Positions 8,897 through 19,900 of a DNA stretch of 64,000 nt are shown here, one piece after another (the stretch's first letter is position 1; every line of letters begins with the position of its first letter). The stretch comes from Streptomyces sp. NBS 14/10. Lineage in GTDB: Bacteria > Actinomycetota > Actinomycetes > Streptomycetales > Streptomycetaceae. The position numbers and the translations under genes are program-made. Below the pieces are notes generated by a model. It ran no database searches. It saw only the letters and a program-made list of their open reading frames with translations, and was not told where the DNA came from. The stretch covers positions 479,070-543,069 of the forward strand of contig NZ_NCSM01000014.1 in the NCBI RefSeq assembly GCF_002224125.1, written 5' to 3'.

Positions 8897-11800
8897 GTGG
8901 CCGACAAAGTCGTTTTCCCAGCGGATTCCGTGGATGACTACTGGCACACCGCGATCCAGGTGCTGACCGGGATGGTGCTGCCGAAGCGCGAGACGCTCTT
9001 CGGGGCGCTGCTGGGAAACGATGACATCCCGATGATGAGGGTCGAGTTCTCCGACTACGACGGTGAACCGTCCAATGCCATCGTCGAGGCGTCCGACGAC
9101 CTGAACTGGCTGTACCAAAGCTCCGGTTGGCGCATCGAGAACACCGACGTCGTGATCCCGTTCTACTCCGGCAAGCACGGCAAGGTCGGAGACGCGGACG
9201 TGAACACCAAGGTCGTCATGAAGAAGGCCCGGATCACGATGCTGGGCACCACCGGCTCGGCCGACGCCCCGGCCGGTGGGGTGTTCTACGGCGGAGAGTT
9301 CAAGAGCGGTCTCGGGAAGGACTTCGAGGGCCAGTCCAAGGACACGGTCTGGAGCAACAAGGCCCTTTCGCAGTACGCCTTCGGCGGTGGCATGGCGCTG
9401 CAACAACTGCTGGACCACGACACCACGTCCGGCTACTCATGGAACGACCTCCCCATCACTGAGGAGAACGCGGTAGACCTGAAGTCGTTTGAGGACAATG
9501 CCAAGGCGTTCGACCGGGTCGCGCAGTTCTTCCAGCAGCGCTACCGGGATCTCCAGGACTGGGAGTTCGACCTCGGTAAGCAGGAGGCGGCCTGGAAGGG
9601 GCAGGCCGCCGGCGTCTTCAAGGACATGATCCATGGGCTCGTCCGCAACTACAAGTCCTACAACGAGCAGTTCCCGGTGTCCGGAGCAACCGGTTCGAAG
9701 TACGGCGACGACCTTCGGAATTACCGCGTGGAGGTGCGGAAAAGCGCACAGCGACTGCATGACAAGTGGGACACGTGGGCCACCTTGACCGGAAACCCGC
9801 TCCGTTGGCTGCTTGACATCCTGAGCGAGGTGGCGAAGGAGGTGTGGCACAACAACATCACCAAGGTCCGCTACAAGCCGGTTTACAGTCGTTATGGCAC
9901 TAGCAACGGCTACCACTATGTGAAGTTCGGCGGCTTCTACGGCGGTGACAGGAAGTACGGCCCGCTGGAGGACAAGGACACCTGGAAGAAGATCGGTGAG
10001 GAGGCCATCAGGCGGTGGCAGCAATCGGTCAAGGACGTCCTCCAAGTGGCCGGCAAGAAGGCGCTTATCGACATCGAAAACGCCATCAACGACCAGAAGT
10101 TCCCGAAGAAGATCGAAACGGAGACCGTCAGCCTGACGGAGAAGTTCAACGTCGACCAGGCCGCGAAGGAGAAGGACGAAGCGAAGAAGGAGAAGGAGGA
10201 GGCGGAGAAGAAGGCCGAGGAGAAGGAGAAGGAGGCCGAGCGGAAGGCCGAGGAGAAGGAGAAGGAGGCCGAGCGGAAGGCCGAGGAAGCCGAGAAACGG
10301 GCCGAGGAGAGGCAGAGGGAAGCCGAAGAGCGGGCCGACAAGAAGCAGAAGGAAGCCGAGCAGCGGGCCGAGGAGAAGGAGAAGGAGCAGGAGCGCAAGC
10401 AGGAGGAGAAGGAGAAGGAGCAGGAGGCCAAGCAGGCCGAGCAGGAGCGCAAGCAGGAAGAGAAGGAGAAGGAGCAGGAGGCGAAGCAGGAGCAGAAGGA
10501 GAAGGAACAGGAGGCCAAGCAGGCGGAGCAGGAGGCGAAGCAGGAGCAGAAGGAGAAGGAAGCCGAAGAACGGCAGATCGTTGCCACTAATCAGGCCCGT
10601 GCGGAACGCGAGCAAGAGAAGAAGGAGCAGGAGCGCAAGCAGGCGGAGCAGGAGCAGAAGCAGGCCCAGAAGGAGGCTGAGCAGGAGAAGAAGCAGGCGG
10701 AGCAGGAGCAGAAGCAGGAGGAGAAGGAGAAGGAGGCCGAGCAGAAGCAGGAACAGAAGGAGAAGGAACAGGAGCAGAAGCAGGCCGAGCAGGAGGCCAA
10801 ACAGGAACAGAAGGAGAAGGAGCAGGAACAGAAGCAGATCCAGACCGAATCCGAGTACCAGGCCAAGCAGGAGGAGCAGGAGGCCAAGCAGGAGCAGAAG
10901 GAGAAGGAGCAGGAGCAGAAGCAGCAGGAGGCCGAGCAGAAGGCCGAGCAGAAGCAGGCCGAGCAAGAGGCCAAGCAGGAGCAGCTCCAGCAGGAGCAGG
11001 AGCAGAAGCAGGCCGAGCAAGAGGCCAAGCAGGCGGAGAAGGAGAAGGAGGCCGAGCAGAAGCAGGCGGAGGCCGAGAAGAAGGCCGAGCAGCAGCAGAA
11101 GGAGGCCGAGGAGCGCTATGCGCGCGGCCTCGGCGGCGGCGATCTGCCGGGCCTCGGCGACCTGCCGAGCGACGGCGATCTGCTCGGGCAGGACTCCGCC
11201 ACCACCACGCTCAACCCCGACGGCTCGGTCACGATGGACTACCCCGACGGGACGTCGCGGACCATCGATGTACCCAGTGGCGATGTCACCACGACGCTGC
11301 CCGACGGCTCGACCGACATCGACAGCCTGCGCCCCGGGGACTCGATCACCAACAGCGACGGCAGCACCACCACCCTCAACCCGGATGGCACCGTCACCAC
11401 CGATTTCCCCGACGGCGGCTCCAGCGTTCTGGACCCGGACCGGGGGACGATCACCAGTCACCAGCCCGACGGCACGACGATCACCACCCCCATCGACCCG
11501 GGCCAGACCCTGCCCAGCGAACTCGGCGGACCCTCCGGCCTCGGCGGCGGCCCGTCAGGACTGGGTAACTCGGGCGACTCGGTGTACTCGCCCTCGTACG
11601 ACGGCTCGGGTTACGAGGAGGAGCTGTTCGACGACACCCCCGGCTCCATGGACCCGTCCGAGTACGGCATGGGCACCGGCAACGGCGCGGGTGGCATGCC
11701 GATGATGCCCGGCCGCATGGGCGGCATGGGTGGCGGCGGATCGTCGAGCGACGGCGAACGCGTCCGCGCCGTGATGGACGACGGGCAGACCATGACCGCC

Positions 11801-12043
11801 CGGCGGAGCACACCGCAGACCAGCAGGGGCGGCTACCAGGACGAGGAGACGATCCCCGTCGCGGGCCGCGGCACGGCCACCACGTCGGGCGGAATGCCCT
11901 TCATGCCGCCGATGGGCGGTGCCGGCGGTCCGGGCCAGCAGCAGACCCAGTCGGGTGACCGTGAACGGTCCTCCTGGGTGGAGGAGGACGACGATGTCTG
12001 GGGTACCGATGAGGGCGGCGCGCCGGCCGTGATCGGACGCTGA
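8897..12043 (+). CDS. 1048-aa T7SS-locus protein: WXG-like hairpin, long charged coiled coil, PDG repeats
   Basis: It starts at GTG with CGGAGGA upstream. Residues 1-~415 are globular and include a helical hairpin with W233-K-G235, so this is probably an ESX substrate or a partner of one. Residues ~415-745 are almost entirely Glu, Lys, Gln and Ala (repeating KEKEQEQKQAEQEAKQ-type blocks), which predicts a very long single helix or coiled coil. Residues ~770-870 hold repeats built on T.NPDG(S/T)VT..PDG, likely short beta-hairpins. A Gly/Met-rich stretch follows, then an acidic tail with DDDVWG. It sits between Esx genes. It could be a spacer or filament-like component outside the membrane. That role is inference. 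Confidence 0.8.
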   Translation: MADKVVFPADSVDDYWHTAIQVLTGMVLPKRETLFGALLGNDDIPMMRVEFSDYDGEPSNAIVEASDDLNWLYQSSGWRIENTDVVIPFYSGKHGKVGDADVNTKVVMKKARITMLGTTGSADAPAGGVFYGGEFKSGLGKDFEGQSKDTVWSNKALSQYAFGGGMALQQLLDHDTTSGYSWNDLPITEENAVDLKSFEDNAKAFDRVAQFFQQRYRDLQDWEFDLGKQEAAWKGQAAGVFKDMIHGLVRNYKSYNEQFPVSGATGSKYGDDLRNYRVEVRKSAQRLHDKWDTWATLTGNPLRWLLDILSEVAKEVWHNNITKVRYKPVYSRYGTSNGYHYVKFGGFYGGDRKYGPLEDKDTWKKIGEEAIRRWQQSVKDVLQVAGKKALIDIENAINDQKFPKKIETETVSLTEKFNVDQAAKEKDEAKKEKEEAEKKAEEKEKEAERKAEEKEKEAERKAEEAEKRAEERQREAEERADKKQKEAEQRAEEKEKEQERKQEEKEKEQEAKQAEQERKQEEKEKEQEAKQEQKEKEQEAKQAEQEAKQEQKEKEAEERQIVATNQARAEREQEKKEQERKQAEQEQKQAQKEAEQEKKQAEQEQKQEEKEKEAEQKQEQKEKEQEQKQAEQEAKQEQKEKEQEQKQIQTESEYQAKQEEQEAKQEQKEKEQEQKQQEAEQKAEQKQAEQEAKQEQLQQEQEQKQAEQEAKQAEKEKEAEQKQAEAEKKAEQQQKEAEERYARGLGGGDLPGLGDLPSDGDLLGQDSATTTLNPDGSVTMDYPDGTSRTIDVPSGDVTTTLPDGSTDIDSLRPGDSITNSDGSTTTLNPDGTVTTDFPDGGSSVLDPDRGTITSHQPDGTTITTPIDPGQTLPSELGGPSGLGGGPSGLGNSGDSVYSPSYDGSGYEEELFDDTPGSMDPSEYGMGTGNGAGGMPMMPGRMGGMGGGGSSSDGERVRAVMDDGQTMTARRSTPQTSRGGYQDEETIPVAGRGTATTSGGMPFMPPMGGAGGPGQQQTQSGDRERSSWVEEDDDVWGTDEGGAPAVIGR
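10142..11130 (+). repeat. Degenerate E/K/Q coding repeats of the coiled-coil region
   Basis: About 1 kb is made of imperfect tandem units of GAGAAGGAG, CAGGAG and AAGCAGG type that encode the charged coiled coil. The unit length is irregular, and there are no spacers as in a CRISPR array. Length variation by slippage or recombination is likely. Confidence 0.8.
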
Positions 12044-12084
12044 ACGAGCCCGTACGAGGGCCGAGTTCCACTGGAGGAAATGAG

Positions 12085-12540
12085 TTGAAAGAATCGATCA
12101 AGGACCGGCTGGCCAAGGCCGTGGCCAACCTGGAAGAAACCCAGAAGGCCGTGGCTGTCGCGCGAGAGCAGCTGAGCGTGGCTTCGGCCACGGTGCGCTC
12201 CCGGGACCGCAGCGTGGAGGTCACCGTCAATTCCCAGGGCCAGCTCAGCGAGGTGAAGTTCCTGGACGGCAAGTACCGCGCCATGGGCGCCGCTCAGCTG
12301 TCGGCGTCGGTGATCGAGGCGGCCCAGCAGGCTCAGGCGGAGATGGCCCAGATGGTGCTGAACACCTTTCAGCCGCTGTCCGAGACGCCGGGAGCCAGGC
12401 CCCACGTCGAGGGATCGGGTGTCGACTGGGACCAGATCTTCGGCCCGCTCACGGAGACCGTTGAGCGGGGCGCGGCCGCACGCCGCGGAGCGAGCGACAA
12501 GCTGCGGGATGAGATCACCGAGGACGGGGAGAAGAGGTAG
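12085..12540 (+). CDS. YbaB/EbfC-like protein in the T7SS operon
   Basis: The 151-aa protein has a long N-terminal helix, then the beta strands RSVEVTVNSQGQLSEVKF, then another helix (ASVIEAAQQAQAEMAQMVL). This is the YbaB/EbfC fold, whose free-standing members bind DNA as dimers. The start is TTG at 12085 with GGAGG eight bases upstream; the overlapping ATG at 12080 hits a stop after two codons. YbaB-like proteins recur next to Esx genes in actinobacteria, where they may act as T7SS partners rather than nucleoid proteins. The C-terminal ~55 residues are extra and charged. Confidence 0.8.
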   Translation: MKESIKDRLAKAVANLEETQKAVAVAREQLSVASATVRSRDRSVEVTVNSQGQLSEVKFLDGKYRAMGAAQLSASVIEAAQQAQAEMAQMVLNTFQPLSETPGARPHVEGSGVDWDQIFGPLTETVERGAAARRGASDKLRDEITEDGEKR

Positions 12541-12546
12541 CGGCCA

Positions 12547-12933
12547 ATGGTCTACGGATACGGAGACAGTTTCCAGCTCGATCCCGGTCGTCTCGAGGCC
12601 TTCATAGCCGAGAGCCGCGCTCTCGGCAAGGACATACGGGCCGCCGCGGCCAAATTCGAGTCGGACCTGGAGCATACGTCCCTCTGGGCTGGATACGATG
12701 ACGACTTCCACGACGAGGTGGACCCGGGGGACCGTCGTGAAGTCGCATCCTTGGTCCAGTCGTACTACGCCATCGCCGACGCCTTCGACGGCATCACCGA
12801 GGGCCGCTTCCTGGAGCTGCGAAAGGCCAGGAAGACCGTGGGCGAAAACATCGACAGCATGGACGCGTTGAAGTCGCAAATGAACAATATCGGTGAGGGC
12901 CCCGGCGGCGAGAGCACCGGCGGAAAGCGCTGA
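12547..12933 (+). CDS. Esx-like helical protein with WAG turn
   Basis: This 128-aa protein has an N-terminal helix, a turn with W47-A-G49, and a second helix holding Y74-x3-D78, matching the WXG100 and YxxxD signals. It is somewhat longer than classical Esx proteins and has a Gly/Ser-rich tail. GAGG upstream overlaps the end of the YbaB-like gene. Only 2 bp separate its stop from the TTG of the giant gene, so translation of the two is probably coupled. The likely role is partner or co-substrate of the giant protein's N-terminal domain. Confidence 0.85.
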   Translation: MVYGYGDSFQLDPGRLEAFIAESRALGKDIRAAAAKFESDLEHTSLWAGYDDDFHDEVDPGDRREVASLVQSYYAIADAFDGITEGRFLELRKARKTVGENIDSMDALKSQMNNIGEGPGGESTGGKR

Positions 12934-12935
12934 CC

Positions 12936-13940
12936 TTGGTACCCGACAGCATCGAATTCCCCGAAGAGGTCCGCTGGATACTCTTTGTCCTGCTGGGCGA
13001 GTTGCCGCTGCAGGCGTCCTCGGACATGGCGTTCGACAGGAACACGCCGTACGAGGACAACGGGGATCGTGTGCTGGAACTCCGTGATCGCATCACGGAT
13101 TTGGTGTACAAGGTCGACGGCGCCCTGCCGCCGGAGGTGGCCGACCGCTTCAAGGAGGCGATGGCCACTCTGATCGACGTCGGGGGCTCGGACACGATGT
13201 CCGGGTTCTCCGATCAGTTCCGCCAGAAGTCGCGCAATCAGATCGGCCACTCCAGAAACATCATGGAGTCCAAGTTCGAGATCATCGCCGAGGCGTTGAT
13301 CCTGCTTGCGGAGCTGGCCATCATCGCGGCCCTGTCCTTCTTCACCGGAGGGTTGTCCTTCGGTGACACCGCCGCGGCGAAGGCCCGGACGACGGTGGCG
13401 ATCCTGACGACCCTCAACCGCCTGCTGCGCCAGACGCATCTGCTGCCCTCGATCACCGAGGCGATCGAGGAGGCGCTCACCACCTTCGCGGTACGGCTGG
13501 CGATGCTGGCGCTGAACGACGGCAAGCGCCGCCCGGACGGCATCGACGGGATGAACATCCTCAAGTCCTTCGCGGTCGGCGCGTTCGCGGGGCTCTTCAC
13601 CTCCGTCATCTCCAAGTACATCGGCAACTTCTACAAGAACCAGTTCAACAACTTCAACAACAACAAGTGGGGGCAGTTCGGGGGCGAGGCCTTCCGGGGC
13701 TTCTCCAGCGAAGGCCCCAGTGAGGCCGTCGCCGAGACCCTGGTCAACGGCCTCTTCGACGGCAAGTGGAAGTTCGACCCCATGTCGCTGGTCGGCGGTG
13801 GCCTCAGCGCCATCTCCGAACTCATCATGAGCACAGCCCTGGAGAGTATCGGCAAGAGTCTGAACACCAAGTTCTTCGACGGCCGCAACATCTTCGCCAG
13901 GTACAACCCCCTGCCCGGCCCGAACTCCGTCCTGGGGGGC
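12936..13940 (+). other. Giant protein: CpnT/WXG100-like N-terminal domain
   Basis: Residues 1-335 open with IEFPEEVRWILFVLLGELP and are mainly helical. Hydrophobic stretches lie at about 116-145, 208-232 and 286-306. This resembles the N-terminal domain placed before toxin domains in actinobacterial T7SS substrates such as mycobacterial CpnT. It is the probable recognition and export domain, paired with the WAG protein encoded just upstream. Confidence 0.75.
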
Positions 13941-16900
13941 GGCGGCCGCGGCCCGATCGTCAAGCCGGTCACCAACAACACAACGACCCTCGATACGCGG
14001 GACCCGACGCCGACGCCGTCCTCCCCGAACACGACGCCGACCCCCACGCCCGTACCCACGGCGGTCACTCCTCCGACCGTCTACAGCGACCCTGTCGAGA
14101 CGCCGACGAGCGAGATCCTGGACCTCGACCGGGACGACGACTTCTCGGACACGGACACCGACTACGCCCTGGACTCGGACACCGACTCGATCGCGGATTC
14201 CGACGGGTACTCCGACATCACCGACTGGGACGCGTACGAGGAGACCGACACCTCGTCCCCGGCCACCGACCCCGGCGCCGTGCCGCTGACCACGCCCAAA
14301 GCCGGTGCCCCCGACCCCACGCCACTGCCGTCGACGTCCCGGCGGGCCGACACCACCCCGCTCCCGGACTCCGTGCTGGACGGCGATCTCTCGCTGCCGC
14401 CCACGTCCACGCCATCCATCACTCCCTCCACGACCCCCTCGACCCCCTCGACCACGCCGTTCGCACCGCCGCGCGGTCGCGACAACACGCTGGACACCGG
14501 ATTCGACGGAACCCTCGACGAGACGCCGGATCTGACACTCGACCCGGAGCCGCTCCCGGACCCGATCGTGGACGAGACGAGCGGGACGCTCGACACGAGC
14601 GGCCTGCCGCACAGCACGGGGGTGCCGGGGGACGGGTCCACCGGCCACGCCACCAACCCCGCGCCCGCGAGCGCCACACCGAGGCCGCGTACGGAGTCGG
14701 AGGCCATCGCCGACCAGGAAACCGGGATGCTCCCGGACGAGCGGTCGCCGCAGGACATCCCGGCGGCGTCCCCCTCCGCGACCCCGGACGCCACTACGGG
14801 CCGGACCCCGACGGCCACCGGCCCGGGCAACACCCCTACCACCGGCCACGACTCGGCCACCCGGCCGACCACCACGCCGGCCGGCCACAATGAGGACGAC
14901 ACCCTCACCACCGACGAGACCACCACCCCGGACCCGGTTTCCGACGAGGTGGCACAGCCCACCCCGTACCAGCCGGCGACCGCGGAACCGGTCCGGGACC
15001 CGGTACGCCCCGAGCAGTGGCGGCCACGGCAGCAGCAGGCGCCCGCGACCCCCGTGCGCACCGACATCCAGGCCCCGGTCGCCGAGGACCAGACGGTGGA
15101 CCAGGACCTCGACCCGGCGGCCGAGTCCGGGCAGAACACGGTCGTGCGCACCGTGGTCCAGCGCGTCCAGGCCGACGACGGCCGCTTCGTACGCAACCTG
15201 ACGCTGGACCTCCCGGTGCGGTTCGGCGACGGGTTCCCCGCCGACCAGCTCCAGCAGTTCCAGGAGCGGATGCGCGCACTGCTGGAGACCCAGGTCAACC
15301 ACGGGCTGCCGCTGCCGGGCTCCGGCGATCAGCTCCACATCGACCTGAACCTCGTGCACGACTCCGGCAACCCCGAGGCCATCGAGCTGTCCGCGACGGC
15401 GACGGACACCCCCGCCCCGTCCGACCAGTTCCACATCCGGCTCGCCTCCGACGACCCGTCGCTCGCCGCGCCCGAACGTGACCGCCGCCAGGCCCGCAAC
15501 GACACCACGGCCCTGCGCCAGATGCTGCGCTACGCCGGTGTCGCCCCGGCCCCGGACGCCCTGCCGGGCCCGGCCGTACGGCTGGACCAGCTCCAGACCG
15601 TCGAGGACCTGACCGACACCCGCCCGGCCGTCTCCACCGAGGGCCCGGCCGTCTCCACCGACGATCCGGTCGCCGCGCCGCACCGGCCCGTCACCACGAC
15701 GTCGAGTGCGTTCCCCGAGGCCCCCGCGGCGCCCCCCGCGAGCGCGCGCGAGGGGCGTTCGCGGCTGCGGCCGGGGCCGGAGCGGCATGTCGAAATCGGG
15801 CAGGCGCCTCAGGTGGAGGAACACTCCGCCGACGTGCCCGAGGAGTCGGCCACCTCAGGCTGGGGCATGTCCCGCGACAACCACCTTCGGTTCCAGGCAT
15901 TCGCCGACCAGGGCGAGCTGGTCATCGACGTGCGGCCGCGCAACGTGGACTCCGTGAAGTGGCTGACGCTGGGCGCGCTTCCGAAGCCCGAGGAGATCAA
16001 GGCGAAGACGGTCAACGCCTTGGACGTGCGTCTCGGTGCGCCGCAGGACAAGCGCGGGCTGGTCGGCTTCTTCGAGCCGCGGCTGCCCGAGGGCGTGTCC
16101 GCCGACGACCCGGTCCTGGCCCGTTACCAGCAGCGCCTGAAGGAGTACCAGTCGCTGCGGAACCAGATGGACGAGCTGGCGGCGGAGGGCCGGTACCGGA
16201 CGGTCGGCGGCGTGGTCCACGCGGTCCTCGACGACGGCACACTGAGGCCGCTCACCGGAGATCTCGACATCTTCAGGATCACCAGACTCGATGGCACCCC
16301 GTTGTCGGCGGAGCAGTACGAGTCGCTCATCGAGCAGATGAAGAACTCCGACATGGACGTCATGCACGGGGCGCATCTGCGCTGGAATCCGCAGAGCGAT
16401 TTCGGCCAGGCGCTCTACCGCACCATCAACGAGGCGCACCGGCTGGGGGGCGGCGGGGAGCCGTTGCTCAGGTTCGTGGCCGGTCGGAGGTCCTCGACCG
16501 TCGCCTACACGGATTCATGGTCGTCCGGTAGCGGGTTCCAGGACGAGCCGGCGAGTTCCACCGACAGCCTGCCCCCCGGCACGGCGGCCTACCCGGCGCC
16601 TCCCGGGCAGGCACCGGGCGAGGCCGGCCTCCAGACGTCCCCCGGCGCCCCGTCCACCGCGCCGCGGCCGGTGCCGCAGGCCGCCGGGACCCCCGGGGCG
16701 TCGCCCGTTCCACCGCTCCCGGACGACGTGAAGCTGGACGTCGGTCGTCGGTTCAACGCCCTCATGCGGGACATCGGCCACCCCGTCGTCCTCGCCGGCG
16801 GGGCCCGGGGCAGGGTGCAGTTCGAGAACCCGCGCCCCCTCGGCACCCTGGAGTTCCACCTCCCCACAGATGTCGGCCAGTTCGCCGATGTCGTCAACCG

Positions 16901-19900
16901 GGCCATCGCCCAGTGGTTCCCCGCGGTGTCGCCGAACGCCCTGCGCGCGGGCGCGGACGGACGCACGCTGACCGGTACGGTCCAGGGGGTGGAGATCACC
17001 GTCGGCACGGCCACCCACGTTCCCACCGACACCACCGAGACCGACGGCTTCACCGTTCCCTCCGCCACTGAGTCGCTGGCGGACACCGCGTACACGCTGG
17101 CCCTGGCCACCGACGAGCAGCAGCGCGAGGGGGGCCTGCTCGACCTGCTGTGGGGCCTGTCGTACGCCCCGGACGACGACGCGCTCCCGGCCGCCCGGCT
17201 GGAGGCGCTACGCGGCGACGCCTACCGTGCCGCACGCCCCTCCGGGGCCGCCCCCACACTGACCGTCCGGTTCAGCGAGTTGCTGGACGGGGTGGCGCGG
17301 AACCCCGACGCCCGGTCGGTGTACGAGGCGAAGTGGTCGGCCCTCGGCGCGGTACAGGCCGACCTGAGGTGGCTGAACGACGAACTCACCACCCTTGCCG
17401 ACGCCCTGCGTGCCACCGAGGCGGTGGCCTCCGACCCGATCCGGCAACTGGCGTCGCGTCTACCGGATATGCCAGAGGCGGACCGGACGCGGGAGCTGGA
17501 GTTGCTGTCGCCGGGCGACCGTGAGCGGCTGGCGTCCGACCCAGCGCTGGTGGACGCGCTCCGGACCACGCTGCCCGGCGAGGAGTTCGCCACGACGGCG
17601 GCCCACCTGATGGTGCAGATACCGGCCGGGGTGGACCAGCCGGTGTCGGCGCGCCACGAGGTGCAGACGCAGATCGCGCGCATGCTGCGAGACCCGGACG
17701 TCACGGCGAAGCTGCTGAAGGACGGCGCTCGCGTGATCGTGGTGCCCAGGAGCGAGGCGATCACCACGCTGGACCCGTTCCGCGACCTGGCGGGGCGGAT
17801 CAGGTCGGACGGCCGGTCGTGGGACGAGGTGCGGGGTATCGGCCGGCGGACGGCGGGAGTGACGGAGGAGAACCTCCTCGGCGAGTTCACCTCCGTCCCA
17901 GGGACCCAGCCCGCCTATCCGGACGGGTACTCCACGACCCTCCACGAGTTCGCGCACACGATCCACCAGTACGGGCTGAGCGAGGCGGAGCAGCAGCTCA
18001 TCCACGACTTGTACCAGGAGACCCTGGACGAGGACGGCGCGTTGTGGCCCGACGGCCCACGGTACGGCTACGACGGCGAGGGGCGCCGTACAGGGGCCAA
18101 TTACTCGAGCCGGGACGAGCTGGAGTTCTTCGCCCAGCTCACCAACGTCTACTTCCGGGCGAACCGGGGGAAGGACCCGTACACCGGGGAGTCGCGGCAC
18201 AACGGCGGACCGGACTGGGTCCGCAGGCACTACCCGACGTTGTTCCCGCTGACGCAGCGGCTGTACGGCGCCGACCCGGAGGCCGTGTACGCGGGGACGG
18301 TCAACCCGGTCGACGCCACCCAGGCGGAGAACGAGATCTGGGAGGGCTTCCGGGCGCTGTGGGACGAGGCGGAGGGCACCCATGTGCCCCAGCCCCACAC
18401 CCCCGCCCCGGTGCCCGCGCCCCCCGAGCGCCCGGCCGGCGGGATCACGGACGCTCCCGCCGCGCCGCCGATCACGGGCGGCACGACGTCCGCGAAGGGG
18501 AACGAGCCGGCCGCCGCACCGCAGACCCAGCAGACCTCGCCGCCCGCTTCCGGTGAGCTGTCGGAGTACATCCAGAGCCAGGGCACCCAGTACGACGGGC
18601 ACCTCGGCCTCGTCCTGCACGAGCCGACCCCCGACGGCGTCCTCGACGGGCTGTACCGGCAGGTCATCGAGGCGCTCGGCGTCGAGCCGGACAGTGCCGA
18701 CGGCCGTGCCCTGCGCACCCGGCTGAGCGAGGTGCTGAGCGCGGAGGAGATCGAGCGGAACCGGCCGTATCTGCGCAGCAGGCAGGGCCACCGGATCACC
18801 GTCCAGGTCGGTGACCGGGAGCGGACGGTCGACGTACGGCTCGCCCACGCGGACATCCGGAAGTCGACGAAGTACGGGCAGACCCCGGCGTCGCTGCCCG
18901 ACGTCCAGGTGGAGCGCCGCGCCGAGGGGAGCCAGTCGTCCTCGGACGCGGAGGGGTCGGGGAACGTACGCAGCGGCTCGTTGCCGTGGACCGCGGTCTA
19001 CCCGCACGACGGTGGCGGCGCGCTGCGCTGGTGGGACGGCACGGTCACGCTGTCCGCGACGCACAACCAGCTGGCCCAGTCCATCACCGTCGGTGAGACG
19101 TTCCTGGTCACGAGCAAGCAGCATGCCAAGGATCCCGCGCATCCGGTGGACTTCGACGGGCGATGGCAGGTCCGGGTGGACACCCCGCGCGAGGATCTGA
19201 CCGCCAACTGGCAGCCGGAGCAGTCGCACGGGACCCTCACCGCGTGGTACCCCGAGCATCTGGCCTTCGATGGCCCCGACGCCGCCGACCTGCCCGAGCC
19301 CGGGGGCGTCGACGACCTCCCGCTGTGGGGCGTCGACAGCGTCGCCGAACCGCGCAGGCTGCTGACCGAACTCCTCCAGGACGAGCGCTTCGCCGATCTG
19401 ACCGACCAGGAGCGGGCGCTGGAGGACTTCCTGTCCGAGCAGATGCTGAAGGGCACGGCGCATCTGCAGCGCGACGGCGGGGTGTATTCGGCGACGCTGC
19501 TGGACGAGGACGGCAACGCGGTCGGGATGGTCAAGCTCGCCGCGCGGATCGAACCGGGACAGCCGACGAGGAAGAGCGCCGACGGCAAGTTCTCGCTGGA
19601 GACCTGGCTCACGCACGCGTCCAGCGTGGACCGCTCGGCGAGGTTCACCAGCGGCATCGGGGTCGAGGGCTCGGGCGGGCCGACGTTCACCACCGACCAC
19701 GCCGCGGGACACCCCCGTGGTCCGGCGTCGTTCGGCGGCAACCTCATAGGCAAGGCGGGCGTCAACTGGCAGGTGAACGAGGGGCTGAACACCGCCAGCA
19801 GCGCGACGCTGATGCACGGTGTCCACACCGGCAGCAGCCATCTGCTCACGCCCAGCCGGGTCACCTACGACGTGACGTTCTACCGGGCCGGGGGCGGGGA

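Noticed and set aside
10142..11130. CRISPR-like array
   Set aside because: The repeats are short, irregular and contiguous without unique spacers, and they keep one reading frame of coiled-coil codons.
9437..11461. Leu-rich minus-strand frame resembling a membrane protein
   Set aside because: The poly-Leu is the reverse complement of CAG/GAG/AAG codons of the charged coiled coil.
12765..15824. 1019-codon open frame on the minus strand
   Set aside because: It is antisense to the start of the giant gene, Gly/Arg/Val-rich with no domain.
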